Source of the DNA: an uncultured Senegalimassilia sp.
GTDB lineage: Bacteria > Actinomycetota > Coriobacteriia > Coriobacteriales > Eggerthellaceae
DNA length: 64,000 nt
Reading direction: 5' to 3'
Assembly: GCF_934630535.1 (NCBI RefSeq)
Contig: NZ_CAKTVU010000001.1
Location: 248,001-312,000 of the forward strand
The notes below the pieces were generated by a model. That model had not been told where the DNA came from, ran no database searches, and worked only from the letters and a program-made list of their open reading frames with translations. The position numbers were made by a program, and so were the translations under genes. Positions 48,515 to 56,655 of the stretch are shown here, piece by piece (the first letter of the stretch is position 1; each line of letters begins with the position of its first letter).

Positions 48515-49657
48515 ATGAAGTACAGGCGTTTGGGCAGGACGGGGCTTGAGGTCAGCGAGATCGGTTTCGGTGCGGAATGGATGCCGGGCGATGACCAGGA
48601 GAAGGTTTCCCGTCTGGTTGATTTTGCGGCGGAGCAGGGCGTCAACATCGTGGATTGCTGGATGGCGGACCCGGCGGTGCGCAGGGTTTTGGGCAACGCC
48701 GTCTGCGCGCATCGCGATAGGTGGATCGTGCAGGGGCACTTCGGCGCCACCTGGCAAAACGGCCAGTACACCCGCACGCGCGACATGGATGCGGTGGTCC
48801 CGGCATGGGAGGAGCTGCTGGCTTGCTTCGACGGGCATATCGAACTGGGACTGATCCACTTCGTGGACGCGGTCGCCGAGTTCGAGCAGATCATGAACGG
48901 CCCCTTCATCGAGTACGTGCGTGCCGAGAAGGCTGCCGGGCGCATCGATCACATCGGCCTGTCCACGCACAATCCCGAAGTTGCGCTGCAGGCTGCAGCT
49001 ACGCCGGACATCGAGATGATCATGTTCTCCATCAATCCCGCCTACGACATGCTGCCTGCTTCTGAGGACATCAACGACCTGTTCAAGGAGGAGTACCAGC
49101 CCGGCCTTGAGAACATGGACCCGCAGCGCAAGCGCCTGTACGCGCTGTGCGAGGAAAACGGCGTGGGCATCACCGTCATGAAGCCGTTCGCGGGCGGGCG
49201 TCTGTTCGACGCCGGGAAGTCGCCGTTCGGTGCGGCGATGACCCCTGTGCAGGCCTGCCATTATTGCCTGACCCGTCCCGCGGTCGCCTCCGTGTTGGCT
49301 GGCTTCAGGGACATCGAGGAATGCGAAGGCTGCCTGGCGTACGAAACCGCCGATGACGAGGCGAAAAACTACGCGTCCATCTTGGCCAACGCGCCGCAGC
49401 ACGCCTATTTCGGCAACTGCATTTATTGCGGGCATTGCCAGCCTTGTACCGTGGGCATCAACATTGCCGAGGTGAACAAGTATTCCGACTTGGCGCAGAT
49501 GCAGGATGAGGTGCCCGCATCCGTGCGCGACCATTACCTTGCCCTTGAGGTTCGCGCCGGGGATTGCACCGGATGCGGCGCCTGCGAGGCGAACTGCCCG
49601 TTCGGCGTGCCTATTGCGCAGCGCATGGAGGAAACCGCCGCGTTGTTCGGCGCTTAG
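48515..49657 (+). CDS. Aldo/keto reductase-fold protein with two Fe-S motifs and lost catalytic tetrad
   Basis: A 380-residue protein of the ferredoxin-fused aldo/keto reductase group (COG1453-like). The barrel starts YRRLGRTGLEVSEIGFGAEWM. The C-terminus carries cysteine motifs NCIYCGHCQPC (about residue 312) and DCTGCGACEANCPFG (about 355). The usual Tyr of the DTAxxYG motif is missing (VDCWMADPAVR), and the Lys strand reads WIVQGHFG. A standard carbonyl reduction is therefore unlikely. ATG 48515 follows GAAGAGGGGG. Confidence 0.82.
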   Translation: MKYRRLGRTGLEVSEIGFGAEWMPGDDQEKVSRLVDFAAEQGVNIVDCWMADPAVRRVLGNAVCAHRDRWIVQGHFGATWQNGQYTRTRDMDAVVPAWEELLACFDGHIELGLIHFVDAVAEFEQIMNGPFIEYVRAEKAAGRIDHIGLSTHNPEVALQAAATPDIEMIMFSINPAYDMLPASEDINDLFKEEYQPGLENMDPQRKRLYALCEENGVGITVMKPFAGGRLFDAGKSPFGAAMTPVQACHYCLTRPAVASVLAGFRDIEECEGCLAYETADDEAKNYASILANAPQHAYFGNCIYCGHCQPCTVGINIAEVNKYSDLAQMQDEVPASVRDHYLALEVRAGDCTGCGACEANCPFGVPIAQRMEETAALFGA

Positions 49658-49999
49658 CGGGGAAGGGGCGCGTCGGGGACTTCGACACGGTTTCCGGCAT
49701 GAGGGACTTCGGCGGGATGGGCCCGTTGGCCGATCGTCTCCATGTTTAGCGGCTTTGCAATTGCGGCGTGCCGATCTGTTTTGCGGCTTCAGAGCAATGA
49801 GTCGATGCTGTATGACTTGGTTTTCTCCCTATTTGCACTCAGCTGCGAGCTATCGCTTGCTTTACGAGAATATTTTCATCCGCGATTATAGGCTCTTGCA
49901 AATATTATCATCGTCTGTGTATAATCGGCGAAATGACAGGCGCCCCTTCGCATGCGGAGGGGCGCCTGGTGGTATGGGGACAAAAAGAAGGGAACCGCT
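49658..49999. other. 342-bp upstream region of the molybdate operon
   Basis: Carries the modA promoter and a 5' hairpin listed separately. The part before 49860 shows no feature. Confidence 0.5.
49896..49967 (+). promoter_or_regulatory. modA promoter with a hairpin at the transcript 5' end
   Basis: TTGCAA (49896-49901), 18 bp, TATAAT (49920-49925). The expected start point is near 49932. A perfect 10-bp stem AGGCGCCCCT / AGGGGCGCCT (49938-49967) begins a few bases later; its loop holds CGCATGCG. No T run follows, so it is not a classic terminator. It may stabilise the message or be a regulatory element. Confidence 0.6.
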
Positions 50000-50818
50000 A
50001 TGAAAAAGATGAAGACCCGTTTGGCCGCGATTGCAGCCGTGGCGCTGAGCGCCGTGCTCGCTTGCGGCGTGCTGGCCGGATGCTCCTCCGACAAGGGCGA
50101 GCAGAAAGCCGAGCAGCCGGAGCAGACCGCCGCGGCAAGCCTTGAGGGCAAAAGCCTCAATATCTATTGCGGCGCCGGCATGACCAAGCCGTTCCAGGAG
50201 ATCGCCGATGCCTTCAAGGCGCAAACCGGCTGCGAGATGAATATCACCTTCGCCAACGCCGCGCAGATCCAGACGCAGATCAACACCACGCAGGAGGGCG
50301 ACTTCTTCATCGCCGGCTCCGCCGATGAGCTCAAGCCCGTCAGCGACTATGTTGCCGCCAGCACCGACCTGGTCAAGCACATCCCCGTCCTGGTGGTGCC
50401 CGCCGACAACCCCAAGGGCATCCAGACCGTCAGCGACCTGGTGAAGTGCGACACCCTTCTGCTGGGCGACCCGGAGTCCACGCCGATCGGCAAGATCGCC
50501 GTCAAGGCCATGACCGACGCCGGCATCATGGAGCAGGTCAAGCAGTCCGGTTCCATCACCACCTCCACCACGGCTCCGCAGATTGCCGAGGCCCTGGCCA
50601 AGGGCGAAGGCGACGCCGCCATCGTATGGAAGGAGAACGCGGGCAAGGACGGCCTGACTATCCTTGAGAACTCCGGCATGGAAAATTACGTCAAGACCGT
50701 TCCGAGCGCCGAACTCACCTGCGCCGCCGACGCGGACGCCGTCAAGGCCTTCTCCGAGTTCCTGCAGAGCGAAACCGCCAAGAACATCTGGACCAAGTTC
50801 GGCTACGAGCTGGTGTAA
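50000..50818 (+). CDS. modA: Molybdate/tungstate ABC transporter substrate-binding lipoprotein
   Basis: A 272-residue lipoprotein with lipobox GVLAGC near residue 25 and an ModA-type periplasmic-binding fold: LNIYCGAGMTKPFQEIADAFKAQ, FIAGSADELKP and GDPESTPIGKIA. GAAGGGAA precedes ATG 50000. First gene of a modABC operon; 3 bp separate it from the permease gene. Molybdate is the likely ligand given the downstream ModD and the molybdenum hydroxylase in the window; tungstate is possible. Confidence 0.87.
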   Translation: MKKMKTRLAAIAAVALSAVLACGVLAGCSSDKGEQKAEQPEQTAAASLEGKSLNIYCGAGMTKPFQEIADAFKAQTGCEMNITFANAAQIQTQINTTQEGDFFIAGSADELKPVSDYVAASTDLVKHIPVLVVPADNPKGIQTVSDLVKCDTLLLGDPESTPIGKIAVKAMTDAGIMEQVKQSGSITTSTTAPQIAEALAKGEGDAAIVWKENAGKDGLTILENSGMENYVKTVPSAELTCAADADAVKAFSEFLQSETAKNIWTKFGYELV

Positions 50819-50821
50819 CGT

Positions 50822-51712
50822 ATGTTTGCGGCACCTGAGCCAAAACGTCACAGAGGTCGCAAGCGCAACATCTTCCCGGCATTGTGCATGCTGGTAACGG
50901 GGATGGTGCTCCTGTTCATCGGGAGCGCCATCTTCGCCATTGTGGCAGGCGGCATCTCGCATTTCGGCGAGGCCATCAGCTCCGAGGAGGTGCTGTTCTC
51001 CTTGCGCATGAGCGTGACCACTTCGAGCATCTCCACCGTCATCTGCCTGTTGCTGTCGCTGCCGACCGCCTATGCGCTGTCGCACGTGGCGTTTCCCGGC
51101 AAGCGCTTGGCCGAGATTTTGATGGAGTTGACGCTGTCGCTGCCTTATATCCTGCTGGGCTTCGCCTTGCTGCTGATCTTCTCGTCGCCGTTTGGCAAGG
51201 CGCTCAAGGAGGCGGGTTTCGCCGTGGTGTTCTCACCTGCGGGAATCGTGTTCGCTCAGATGATCGTGAACCTTCCCTTCGCCATCCGCATGATGCGCAC
51301 CGCCTTCGTCGGCGTCAATCCGCGCATCGAGTTCGTGGCGCAGACGCTCGGCGCCATGCCCTGGGATGTGTTCCGCACCATCATCGTGCCCATGTGCCGC
51401 AACCAGATCATCAGCTGCTTCGTGCTGACCTGGGCGCGCGGCATGGGCGAGTTCGGCGCCACGCTCATGCTCGTGGGCGTGACGCGCATGAAGACCGAGA
51501 CCCTCCCCGGCAGCATTTACCTGAGCATCTCGACGGGCAACACCGAGACCGCCATGGCCACGGCCATGATCATGCTGCTGGTGTCGGCGTTCACGTTGGT
51601 GGTGGCCAACGTGCTCGACCGCCCCACGGGCGAGAGCCGCGTGGGAAGGGCCGGCAAGGGCCTGGGCGTGAAGCGCATGAAAGCGTGCGGGGAATGCGAG
51701 GGAAGGCGATGA
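50822..51712 (+). CDS. modB: Molybdate ABC transporter permease
   Basis: A 296-residue permease with six helices and the BPD_transp_1 EAA loop in VAQTLGAMPWDVFRTIIVP. It resembles ModB/WtpB proteins (ARGMGEFGATLMLVG). The C-terminal 40 residues are a basic cytoplasmic tail. Its stop overlaps the next gene (ATGA). Confidence 0.9.
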   Translation: MFAAPEPKRHRGRKRNIFPALCMLVTGMVLLFIGSAIFAIVAGGISHFGEAISSEEVLFSLRMSVTTSSISTVICLLLSLPTAYALSHVAFPGKRLAEILMELTLSLPYILLGFALLLIFSSPFGKALKEAGFAVVFSPAGIVFAQMIVNLPFAIRMMRTAFVGVNPRIEFVAQTLGAMPWDVFRTIIVPMCRNQIISCFVLTWARGMGEFGATLMLVGVTRMKTETLPGSIYLSISTGNTETAMATAMIMLLVSAFTLVVANVLDRPTGESRVGRAGKGLGVKRMKACGECEGRR

Positions 51713-52440
51713 GTGGCGGCAGCATCGAGGTCCGCGATATGGTGGCGCGACGCGGCAGCTTCTCGCTGCGCGTCGATAGCCTGCATATCGAGCCGCACGA
51801 GATATTCGCCATCGTGGGGGAGACGGGCGCGGGCAAGACCGTGCTGCTCGAGGCGATCGCCGGCGCGTTCCCCCTGGAAAGCGGCAGCATCCTGCTCGAC
51901 GGCAAGGACATCCGCTGCCTGCCCGTGCAGCAACGGCGGCTGGGGATCGTCTATCAGGACCATGCGCTGTTCCCGCACATGACGGTTGCGGAGAACATCG
52001 GCTACGGCTTGAGGATGGCGCGCGTGCCGAAGGCGGAGGCGGCAAGCCGCGTGGACGAGATGCTCGACCTGTTCTCCATCCGCCATATCGCCGACCGGTA
52101 CCCCGGCATCATCAGCGGCGGCGAGGGCCAGCGCACGGCATTGGCGCGCGCCCTGGTGCTGCAGCCCGAGATCCTGCTGCTCGACGAGCCGTTCTCGGCG
52201 CTTGACCCCACCACCAAGAAGCGCATGTACGAAACGCTGCGCAACGTGCACGGCCGTTTCCGCTGCACCGTGGTGTTCGTCACGCACGACTTCAACGAAG
52301 CGCGCAGCCTAGGGCATCGCGCGGGCATCATCCTGGACGGCGCGCTGCAGGCGGTGTGCCCTGCCGACGAGCTGTTCACGCGCGAGTTCTCCCCGCAGGT
52401 CATGGCGTTTCTGGGCCGCGGCGAGGGCGAGCCGCGGTAG
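51709..52440 (+). CDS. modC: Molybdate ABC transporter ATP-binding protein
   Basis: A 243-residue ABC ATPase: Walker A GETGAGKTVLLEAI (about residue 37), signature ISGGEGQRTALARAL, Walker B ILLLDEPFSALD and H-loop VTHDFNEA. It lacks the C-terminal TOBE/MOP domain that regulates longer ModC proteins. ATG 51709 is coupled to the permease stop. Confidence 0.92.
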   Translation: MSGGSIEVRDMVARRGSFSLRVDSLHIEPHEIFAIVGETGAGKTVLLEAIAGAFPLESGSILLDGKDIRCLPVQQRRLGIVYQDHALFPHMTVAENIGYGLRMARVPKAEAASRVDEMLDLFSIRHIADRYPGIISGGEGQRTALARALVLQPEILLLDEPFSALDPTTKKRMYETLRNVHGRFRCTVVFVTHDFNEARSLGHRAGIILDGALQAVCPADELFTREFSPQVMAFLGRGEGEPR

Positions 52441-52450
52441 ACGACGGGCC

Positions 52451-52509
52451 GCGGGAAGGGAAGCCGTCTCGGATCGTGCGTGCGGCGGGCAGCGGGAAGG
52501 GAAGCCGTC
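52451..52509 (+). repeat. 18-bp direct repeat between modC and modD
   Basis: GCGGGAAGGGAAGCCGTC occurs at 52451-52468 and 52492-52509, followed by similar C/G-rich sequence. Non-coding. Confidence 0.8.
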
Positions 52510-52595
52510 CCGGGCCGCACGCGCCACGGCCTGCAGCAAGCGGTATCATCTTCAAAAAGGAAAACCACGCGCTAGGAAGCGCAAGGAGGAATCAC

Positions 52596-53438
52596 ATGTA
52601 TATCCCGGATAGCTATCTTGATGAGCTTATCGCCTCCGACATCCCCAGCGGGATCGACCTGACCACGCACGTCCTGGGCATCGGCGGGCAGCCGGGCCGC
52701 ATGGAGTATTACACGCGCGACGCGGCGCTGCTTTGCGGAACCGAGGAGGCCGCCCGCATCTTCGCCCGCTTCGGCTGCACGGTGGCAGAAGCGCTTCCCA
52801 GCGGCAGCATGCTTGCGCCCGGCGACGTGTTCATGACCATGGAAGGCCCTGCGGCCGGCCTGCATATGGGCTGGAAGATCTGCCTGAACATCTTCGAGTA
52901 CTACTGCGCGCTTGCCACCAAAGCCAAGCAGATGGTGGACGCCGTGCATGCCGTGAACCCGCTGTGCGAGGTGCTTACCACTCGCAAGCTCATGCCCGGC
53001 ACCAAGCCTTTCGATGTCAAGGCGCTCACGCTCGGCGGGGCCTTCCCGCATCGTCTGGGATTGAGCGAGACGGTGCTTATCTTCGAACATCACCTGACCT
53101 TCTACGGCGGGCTTGAGAAGCTCATCGCCGACCTGCCGCAGCTCAAGGCGAAGGTGTGCGAGAAGAAGCTGTTCGTCGAGTCGAGCGTTGAAAACGCCGT
53201 GCGCCTGGTGGAAGCCGGCGTCGACGGCGTGCAGCTTGACAAGGTCCCGGCGGCCCAGGTCGCGCAGCTGGTGCCGCAACTCAAGGCCATCAACCCCCAC
53301 GTGACGCTCATCGCCGCCGGCGGCGTCAACCTGGGCAACGCGGCCGAGTACGCCGCCACCGGCGTGGACGGCCTGGCAACCACCTGCCTGCACTTCGCCA
53401 AACCCCTCGACATGAGCGTGCGCATGAGCGCGCTGTAG
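52596..53438 (+). CDS. modD: ModD, NadC-like protein of the molybdate operon
   Basis: A 280-residue protein of the quinolinate phosphoribosyltransferase (NadC-like) fold found in mod operons. Features: LIASDIPSGIDLTTHVLGIG at the N-terminus, TRKLMPGTKPFDVKAL, GGAFPHRLGLSE and the barrel end ITLIAAGGVNLGNA-like. Its reaction is unproven. Start ATG 52596 follows AAGGAGG. The last codons (MSAL, stop) are duplicated 1.36 kb downstream beyond the Fic gene. Confidence 0.88.
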   Translation: MYIPDSYLDELIASDIPSGIDLTTHVLGIGGQPGRMEYYTRDAALLCGTEEAARIFARFGCTVAEALPSGSMLAPGDVFMTMEGPAAGLHMGWKICLNIFEYYCALATKAKQMVDAVHAVNPLCEVLTTRKLMPGTKPFDVKALTLGGAFPHRLGLSETVLIFEHHLTFYGGLEKLIADLPQLKAKVCEKKLFVESSVENAVRLVEAGVDGVQLDKVPAAQVAQLVPQLKAINPHVTLIAAGGVNLGNAAEYAATGVDGLATTCLHFAKPLDMSVRMSAL

Positions 53439-53526
53439 GGGCGACGCGGTTCGTGCTGTCCTCATGTGTGCTTCAGGGCCTGCATGCGGACAGCGCGGTG
53501 GGGTGCGCTTTGATGGTCCGACCGCG

Positions 53527-54576
53527 CTACCCTTTCCAGACGTACCCTGTCGCAGGACCGGCTCCCACCTTCTCGATTTTACCGCTTGCCAACAGATCCG
53601 ATAAGGCGCGCTCGATGGTGGTCTTGCTGATGTCCGGGCATGCGGAGGCGATGTCGCGCTTGGTTACCTTGCCGACGGAGCTGCGCAGCACCGCCTCGAC
53701 GCGCTCGGCTTTGGTGAGCTTGGCGTCTACCACCGCCGAGACACGCTCCTCGAACTCGCGGTATGTCGCTAGGATTGCGCCCAACATATAGCGCACGAAC
53801 GGGCCGGGGTCGTTTCGGCCCTCGTGCCATCCTTGCGAGCTCGCCGCCAAGGCGTCGTAGTACGCGTCCTTGGTGCGCTCGATCTCCTTCTCAATGGAGA
53901 CGTACTTGCCAACCATGTAACCTGCCTTGTACAGCAAAAGCAGGGTAAGCAGCCTGGACATGCGCCCGTTGCCGTCGTTGAAGGGATGGATGCAGGTGAA
54001 GTCGAACACGAATATCAGAGAAGCAAGCAACGGGTCTATCGACTCGCTTGCAACGGCGCTGCGGTACGCGGAACATAAGCGCTCAATGGCGTCCTCGGTG
54101 GCCACCGCGGGAACGGTTTTCAGCCGCACGTACTCGGTGCCGTCCGGACGTATGCCGCGCACCTCGTTGTCGCCGACCTTGAAGTGCCCGCCCATGGAGG
54201 ACGGCGTGTGCCGGTACATCTGCCGGTGAAGCTGCAATATAACGTTCGGCGTAACGTCGATGAAGTCATGGCTCTCATGTATGGTGGCTAGCACGTCGCG
54301 ATAGCCGGCTATCTCCTCCTCATCGCGGGAACGCAAATCAGACTTCTCGGACATGATCTGTTGCAGGCGCCTGTCGCTGGTGCGTATGCCCTCGATGCGG
54401 TTTGAGGCCTCGGTTGACTGGACCTTCGCAACTTCCGTCAGGGCATCAAGGACATCCGCCTTGGCGTTGAGGTAGAGCGTTTGCCGACCCTTGTGCTCAT
54501 GGACCGCCGTGAGCAGCTCCACGGTTTTCGGCGTTAGCAAGCCTTGCGGCATCTGCGTGTAGTCGAAATGCCTCAT
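53527..54576 (-). CDS. Fic domain protein (class II, self-inhibited) with C-terminal winged helix
   Basis: A 349-residue Fic protein, predicted to transfer AMP to target proteins. The active-site motif is complete: HPFNDGNGRMSR (about residue 190). An N-terminal inhibitory helix with the class II motif (S/T)XXXE(G/N) is in ASNRIEGIRTS (about 60). The C-terminal 60 residues form a winged helix (TKRDIASACPDISKTTIERALSDLLASG), perhaps for autoregulation. The segment is less GC-rich than the neighbours and is repeat-flanked, which suggests recent arrival. Confidence 0.92.
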   Translation of the reverse strand: MRHFDYTQMPQGLLTPKTVELLTAVHEHKGRQTLYLNAKADVLDALTEVAKVQSTEASNRIEGIRTSDRRLQQIMSEKSDLRSRDEEEIAGYRDVLATIHESHDFIDVTPNVILQLHRQMYRHTPSSMGGHFKVGDNEVRGIRPDGTEYVRLKTVPAVATEDAIERLCSAYRSAVASESIDPLLASLIFVFDFTCIHPFNDGNGRMSRLLTLLLLYKAGYMVGKYVSIEKEIERTKDAYYDALAASSQGWHEGRNDPGPFVRYMLGAILATYREFEERVSAVVDAKLTKAERVEAVLRSSVGKVTKRDIASACPDISKTTIERALSDLLASGKIEKVGAGPATGYVWKG

Positions 54577-54589
54577 GTTCGCTTCCTAT

Positions 54590-54618
54590 CTGCATCATCC
54601 ATCGTTTAACTGCATCAT
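54590..54618 (-). promoter_or_regulatory. Direct repeats CTGCATCAT upstream of fic
   Basis: Two exact 9-bp copies 20 bp apart (54590-54598 and 54610-54618) just before the fic start codon, within an AT-rich stretch. They could bind the winged-helix domain of the Fic protein itself. Confidence 0.5.
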
Positions 54619-54820
54619 ATTTTAATCATTGATGTAGATATATTCCAGATGAGGCAGATGGACACACGAAAAAACGCAGCAGACGCCGGAGGCGAACAAG
54701 ATTAGCGGCTGGTGTCGATGAGCTCGGCGGCATCTTTATCTTCTCGATGAAGTGCTTTTCCAGAGGGTGTGACCTGCTGTGACATGAGCGCGCTGTAGGG
54801 AAGCGCCGGGTTTTGCGCCC

Positions 54821-55264
54821 TTACTTGAAGATGGCCCATTTGCACAGGCAGAAACCCCAGATGCCCTGCATCGCCATGGTGATGAACTTCCCTGCCATCT
54901 CCGGGCAGCCGAATGTTGCGGCCGCCCAACCGATGAACCAGGTGCCGAATAGGAAGTTCCAGACATACAAAGCGATGAACATCGCCACGCTACGCCAGAA
55001 GTTGCTCGATGCCTTGAACGTGATGTTGTGGTTCATAAGGAAGTTGAACGAGCCTGAGCATGCGACGGCGATGCCGTTCGCGATGCCGGTTGGCAGCGCA
55101 AGCTGGGCAGCCGCGAACGCGCCTAACTCGACAAACGTCTGCATAATGGATACGCCGTAGTACATAAACGCCTGTCGAATGCCCTGGGCGAGGGTCGATC
55201 GGCTGGGATGCTCTTGCGCGGCATGAGCCTGTGAGCTATCGATATGGAGGGCGCTGGGTTTCAT
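54821..55264 (-). CDS. GtrA-like membrane protein
   Basis: A 147-residue GtrA family protein with four transmembrane helices. Motifs are FMYYGVSIMQTFVELGAFA and the conserved SGSFNFLMNHNITF near residue 75. GtrA-like proteins are thought to move lipid-linked sugars such as undecaprenyl-phosphate-glucose for wall or polysaccharide modification. ATG 55264 is assigned although no clear ribosome binding site is present. No glycosyltransferase is adjacent. Confidence 0.88.
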   Translation of the reverse strand: MKPSALHIDSSQAHAAQEHPSRSTLAQGIRQAFMYYGVSIMQTFVELGAFAAAQLALPTGIANGIAVACSGSFNFLMNHNITFKASSNFWRSVAMFIALYVWNFLFGTWFIGWAAATFGCPEMAGKFITMAMQGIWGFCLCKWAIFK

Positions 55265-55288
55265 CTGCAAGGCCGTCGACGTGAATCC

Positions 55289-55657
55289 CTATTTCGCGGG
55301 GATGATCTCGATCCATTGGCCATCGGGGTCGGCGATGAAATACAGGCCCATGCGAGGGTTTTCCCTGATGATGCAGCCCATCTTCTCGTGAAGCTCATGG
55401 AAGGCGTCGAAGTCGTCCACGGCGAAGGCGATGTGGGTGTCCTTGCCGCCGTTGTCGTAGGGCTCCACCTGCCCGCGGTTCCAGGTGAGCTCGATCTCGA
55501 AGGGCGCCTCGTCGTTCGCCATGAAGGTGTTGGTCCAGGAGCCGTCCTCGGGGCCCATCTCGCGAACCACCTTCATGCCCAGCGCCTCTTGATAGAACTT
55601 GATGGTTGCTTCCTTGTCCAGAACGTGGGTGCAACGATGGACGAACTTCGCTTTCAT
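55289..55657 (-). CDS. gloA: Glyoxalase I-like VOC family protein
   Basis: A 122-residue VOC protein of glyoxalase I type: HRCTHVLDKEATIKFYQEALGMKVV, ELTWNRG, DTHIAFAVDD and the end FIADPDGQWIEIIP, with metal ligands H7, E55, H76 and E118 in standard places (counted approximately). It would isomerise the methylglyoxal hemithioacetal. The thiol in a Gram-positive host may not be glutathione. Same strand as GtrA, 24 bp apart. Confidence 0.85.
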   Translation of the reverse strand: MKAKFVHRCTHVLDKEATIKFYQEALGMKVVREMGPEDGSWTNTFMANDEAPFEIELTWNRGQVEPYDNGGKDTHIAFAVDDFDAFHELHEKMGCIIRENPRMGLYFIADPDGQWIEIIPAK

Positions 55658-55910
55658 GTTTTGCCTCCTTCGGGTTCGGGCTTCGTCTTCCGCTTCAGCG
55701 CCGACTGGCGCTTTCCCGGAAAGAGGGCGCTGAGCAGGGTTGGATTCAAAGCCTTACGCGATTCATTCCATAGCTGAGAGTTTACCTTTTTCACCGGAAG
55801 GGGGCGCCTGCTCGCAGGTACATGCTGCTGCCAGCACATAAAATCATGACAACGGGTTCTCTTTCGCCCCCGTTGCCGGCAGCGAAGCGAAAAGAAGCTG
55901 CTCGCGCACG

Positions 55911-56561
55911 CTACGGGAGCCGGTATGTGCGGCCTTCGTAGTCGATGATGCCTTCCTTGCGCAGCTTCGACAGCTCGTTCGATAGTGCGCTGCGGTCGAC
56001 GCTGAGATAGCTTGCCAGCTTGGTCTGGCTGTAGGGGATGGTGAAGACGCGGGTGCCGGCTTTCTTCTGCTGCTGCGACAGGAAGGCGAGGATCTTCCCC
56101 CGTATGGTCTTGGGGGTCATGGCTATGGCGCGGCGGTTCATATCCAGGTTGCTTAACGCCAAGGCGCGCATGAGGTTCGAGGATATGTGCGAGTGGCAGC
56201 CGCACTGCTTGGGGCAGGGGTGGATGATGCGCTCGGCTTTGAGCAGCACCACCTCGCAGGCCGAATCCGCGAGCACGTCGATGTCGAGCGGCTCCATGCT
56301 GCAGGCGTAACCGTGGGCGAAAAGCGATCCGGGCCCTAGTATCTCCAGGATGGTCGTTTCGCCCCAGGCATCCGATACCTCCACGCGCACGCGGCCGGAC
56401 AGGACGATGCCGAGGTGCTCGGTGGGTTGCCCGGAGCGCATGATCCGCTCCCCTCGACCGAACGATTTCCTTACGGCCCCAAGGCAGGGCAGCATCAGGT
56501 CCGCTTCGTCTTTGGTGATGCCGCAGAACAGCATCGAGGAAGATTTGGAAATATCAAGCAT
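55911..56561 (-). CDS. Crp/Fnr-family regulator with a cysteine cluster
   Basis: A 216-residue regulator: cNMP-like domain (about 15-125), then a C-terminal winged helix (YSQTKLASYLSVDRSALSNELSKL, about 165-195). A cluster HPCPKQCGCHSH sits near residue 125, at the junction, together with Cys 13, 27 and about 85. ATG 56561 is chosen because AGGTGA lies about seven bases upstream; a GTG at 56570 adds three residues. Divergent from hcp, so a nitrosative or redox sensor for hcp (HcpR-like) is likely. Confidence 0.88.
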   Translation of the reverse strand: MLDISKSSSMLFCGITKDEADLMLPCLGAVRKSFGRGERIMRSGQPTEHLGIVLSGRVRVEVSDAWGETTILEILGPGSLFAHGYACSMEPLDIDVLADSACEVVLLKAERIIHPCPKQCGCHSHISSNLMRALALSNLDMNRRAIAMTPKTIRGKILAFLSQQQKKAGTRVFTIPYSQTKLASYLSVDRSALSNELSKLRKEGIIDYEGRTYRLP

Positions 56562-56589
56562 TGGCTTCACCTGTAGGTTTCACAACAGA

Positions 56590-56614
56590 ACTGTATGCAA
56601 CGCAACAGTATAGT
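56590..56614 (+). promoter_or_regulatory. hcp promoter with an ACTGT-N10-ACAGT palindrome
   Basis: Inverted arms ACTGT (56590-56594) and ACAGT (56605-56609) just before a TATAGT -10 (56609-56614), with no good -35. This suits activation by the divergent Crp/Fnr protein. The hcp start lies 41 bp downstream. Confidence 0.45.
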
Positions 56615-56655
56615 GCAGTCACTCCAAGAAAAACCCCGTGATAGAGGAGCGCAAA

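Larger units (their letters stand above)
53423..54800. mobile_element. Fic-bearing segment flanked by 18-bp direct repeats of the modD 3' end
   Basis: CATGAGCGCGCTGTAGGG occurs at the end of modD (53423-53440) and again at 54783-54800, just after the minus-strand fic promoter. The 1360-bp period holds only fic. The second copy is preceded by GA as in the GACATGAGCG 12 bp further into modD. Such duplicated gene ends mark insertion of cassettes at 3' gene ends, or a local duplication. No integrase or transposase is inside. Confidence 0.5.

Noticed and set aside
49938..49967. Molybdenum cofactor riboswitch before modA
   Set aside because: Only one simple stem is present; the multi-helix Moco RNA core is not seen.
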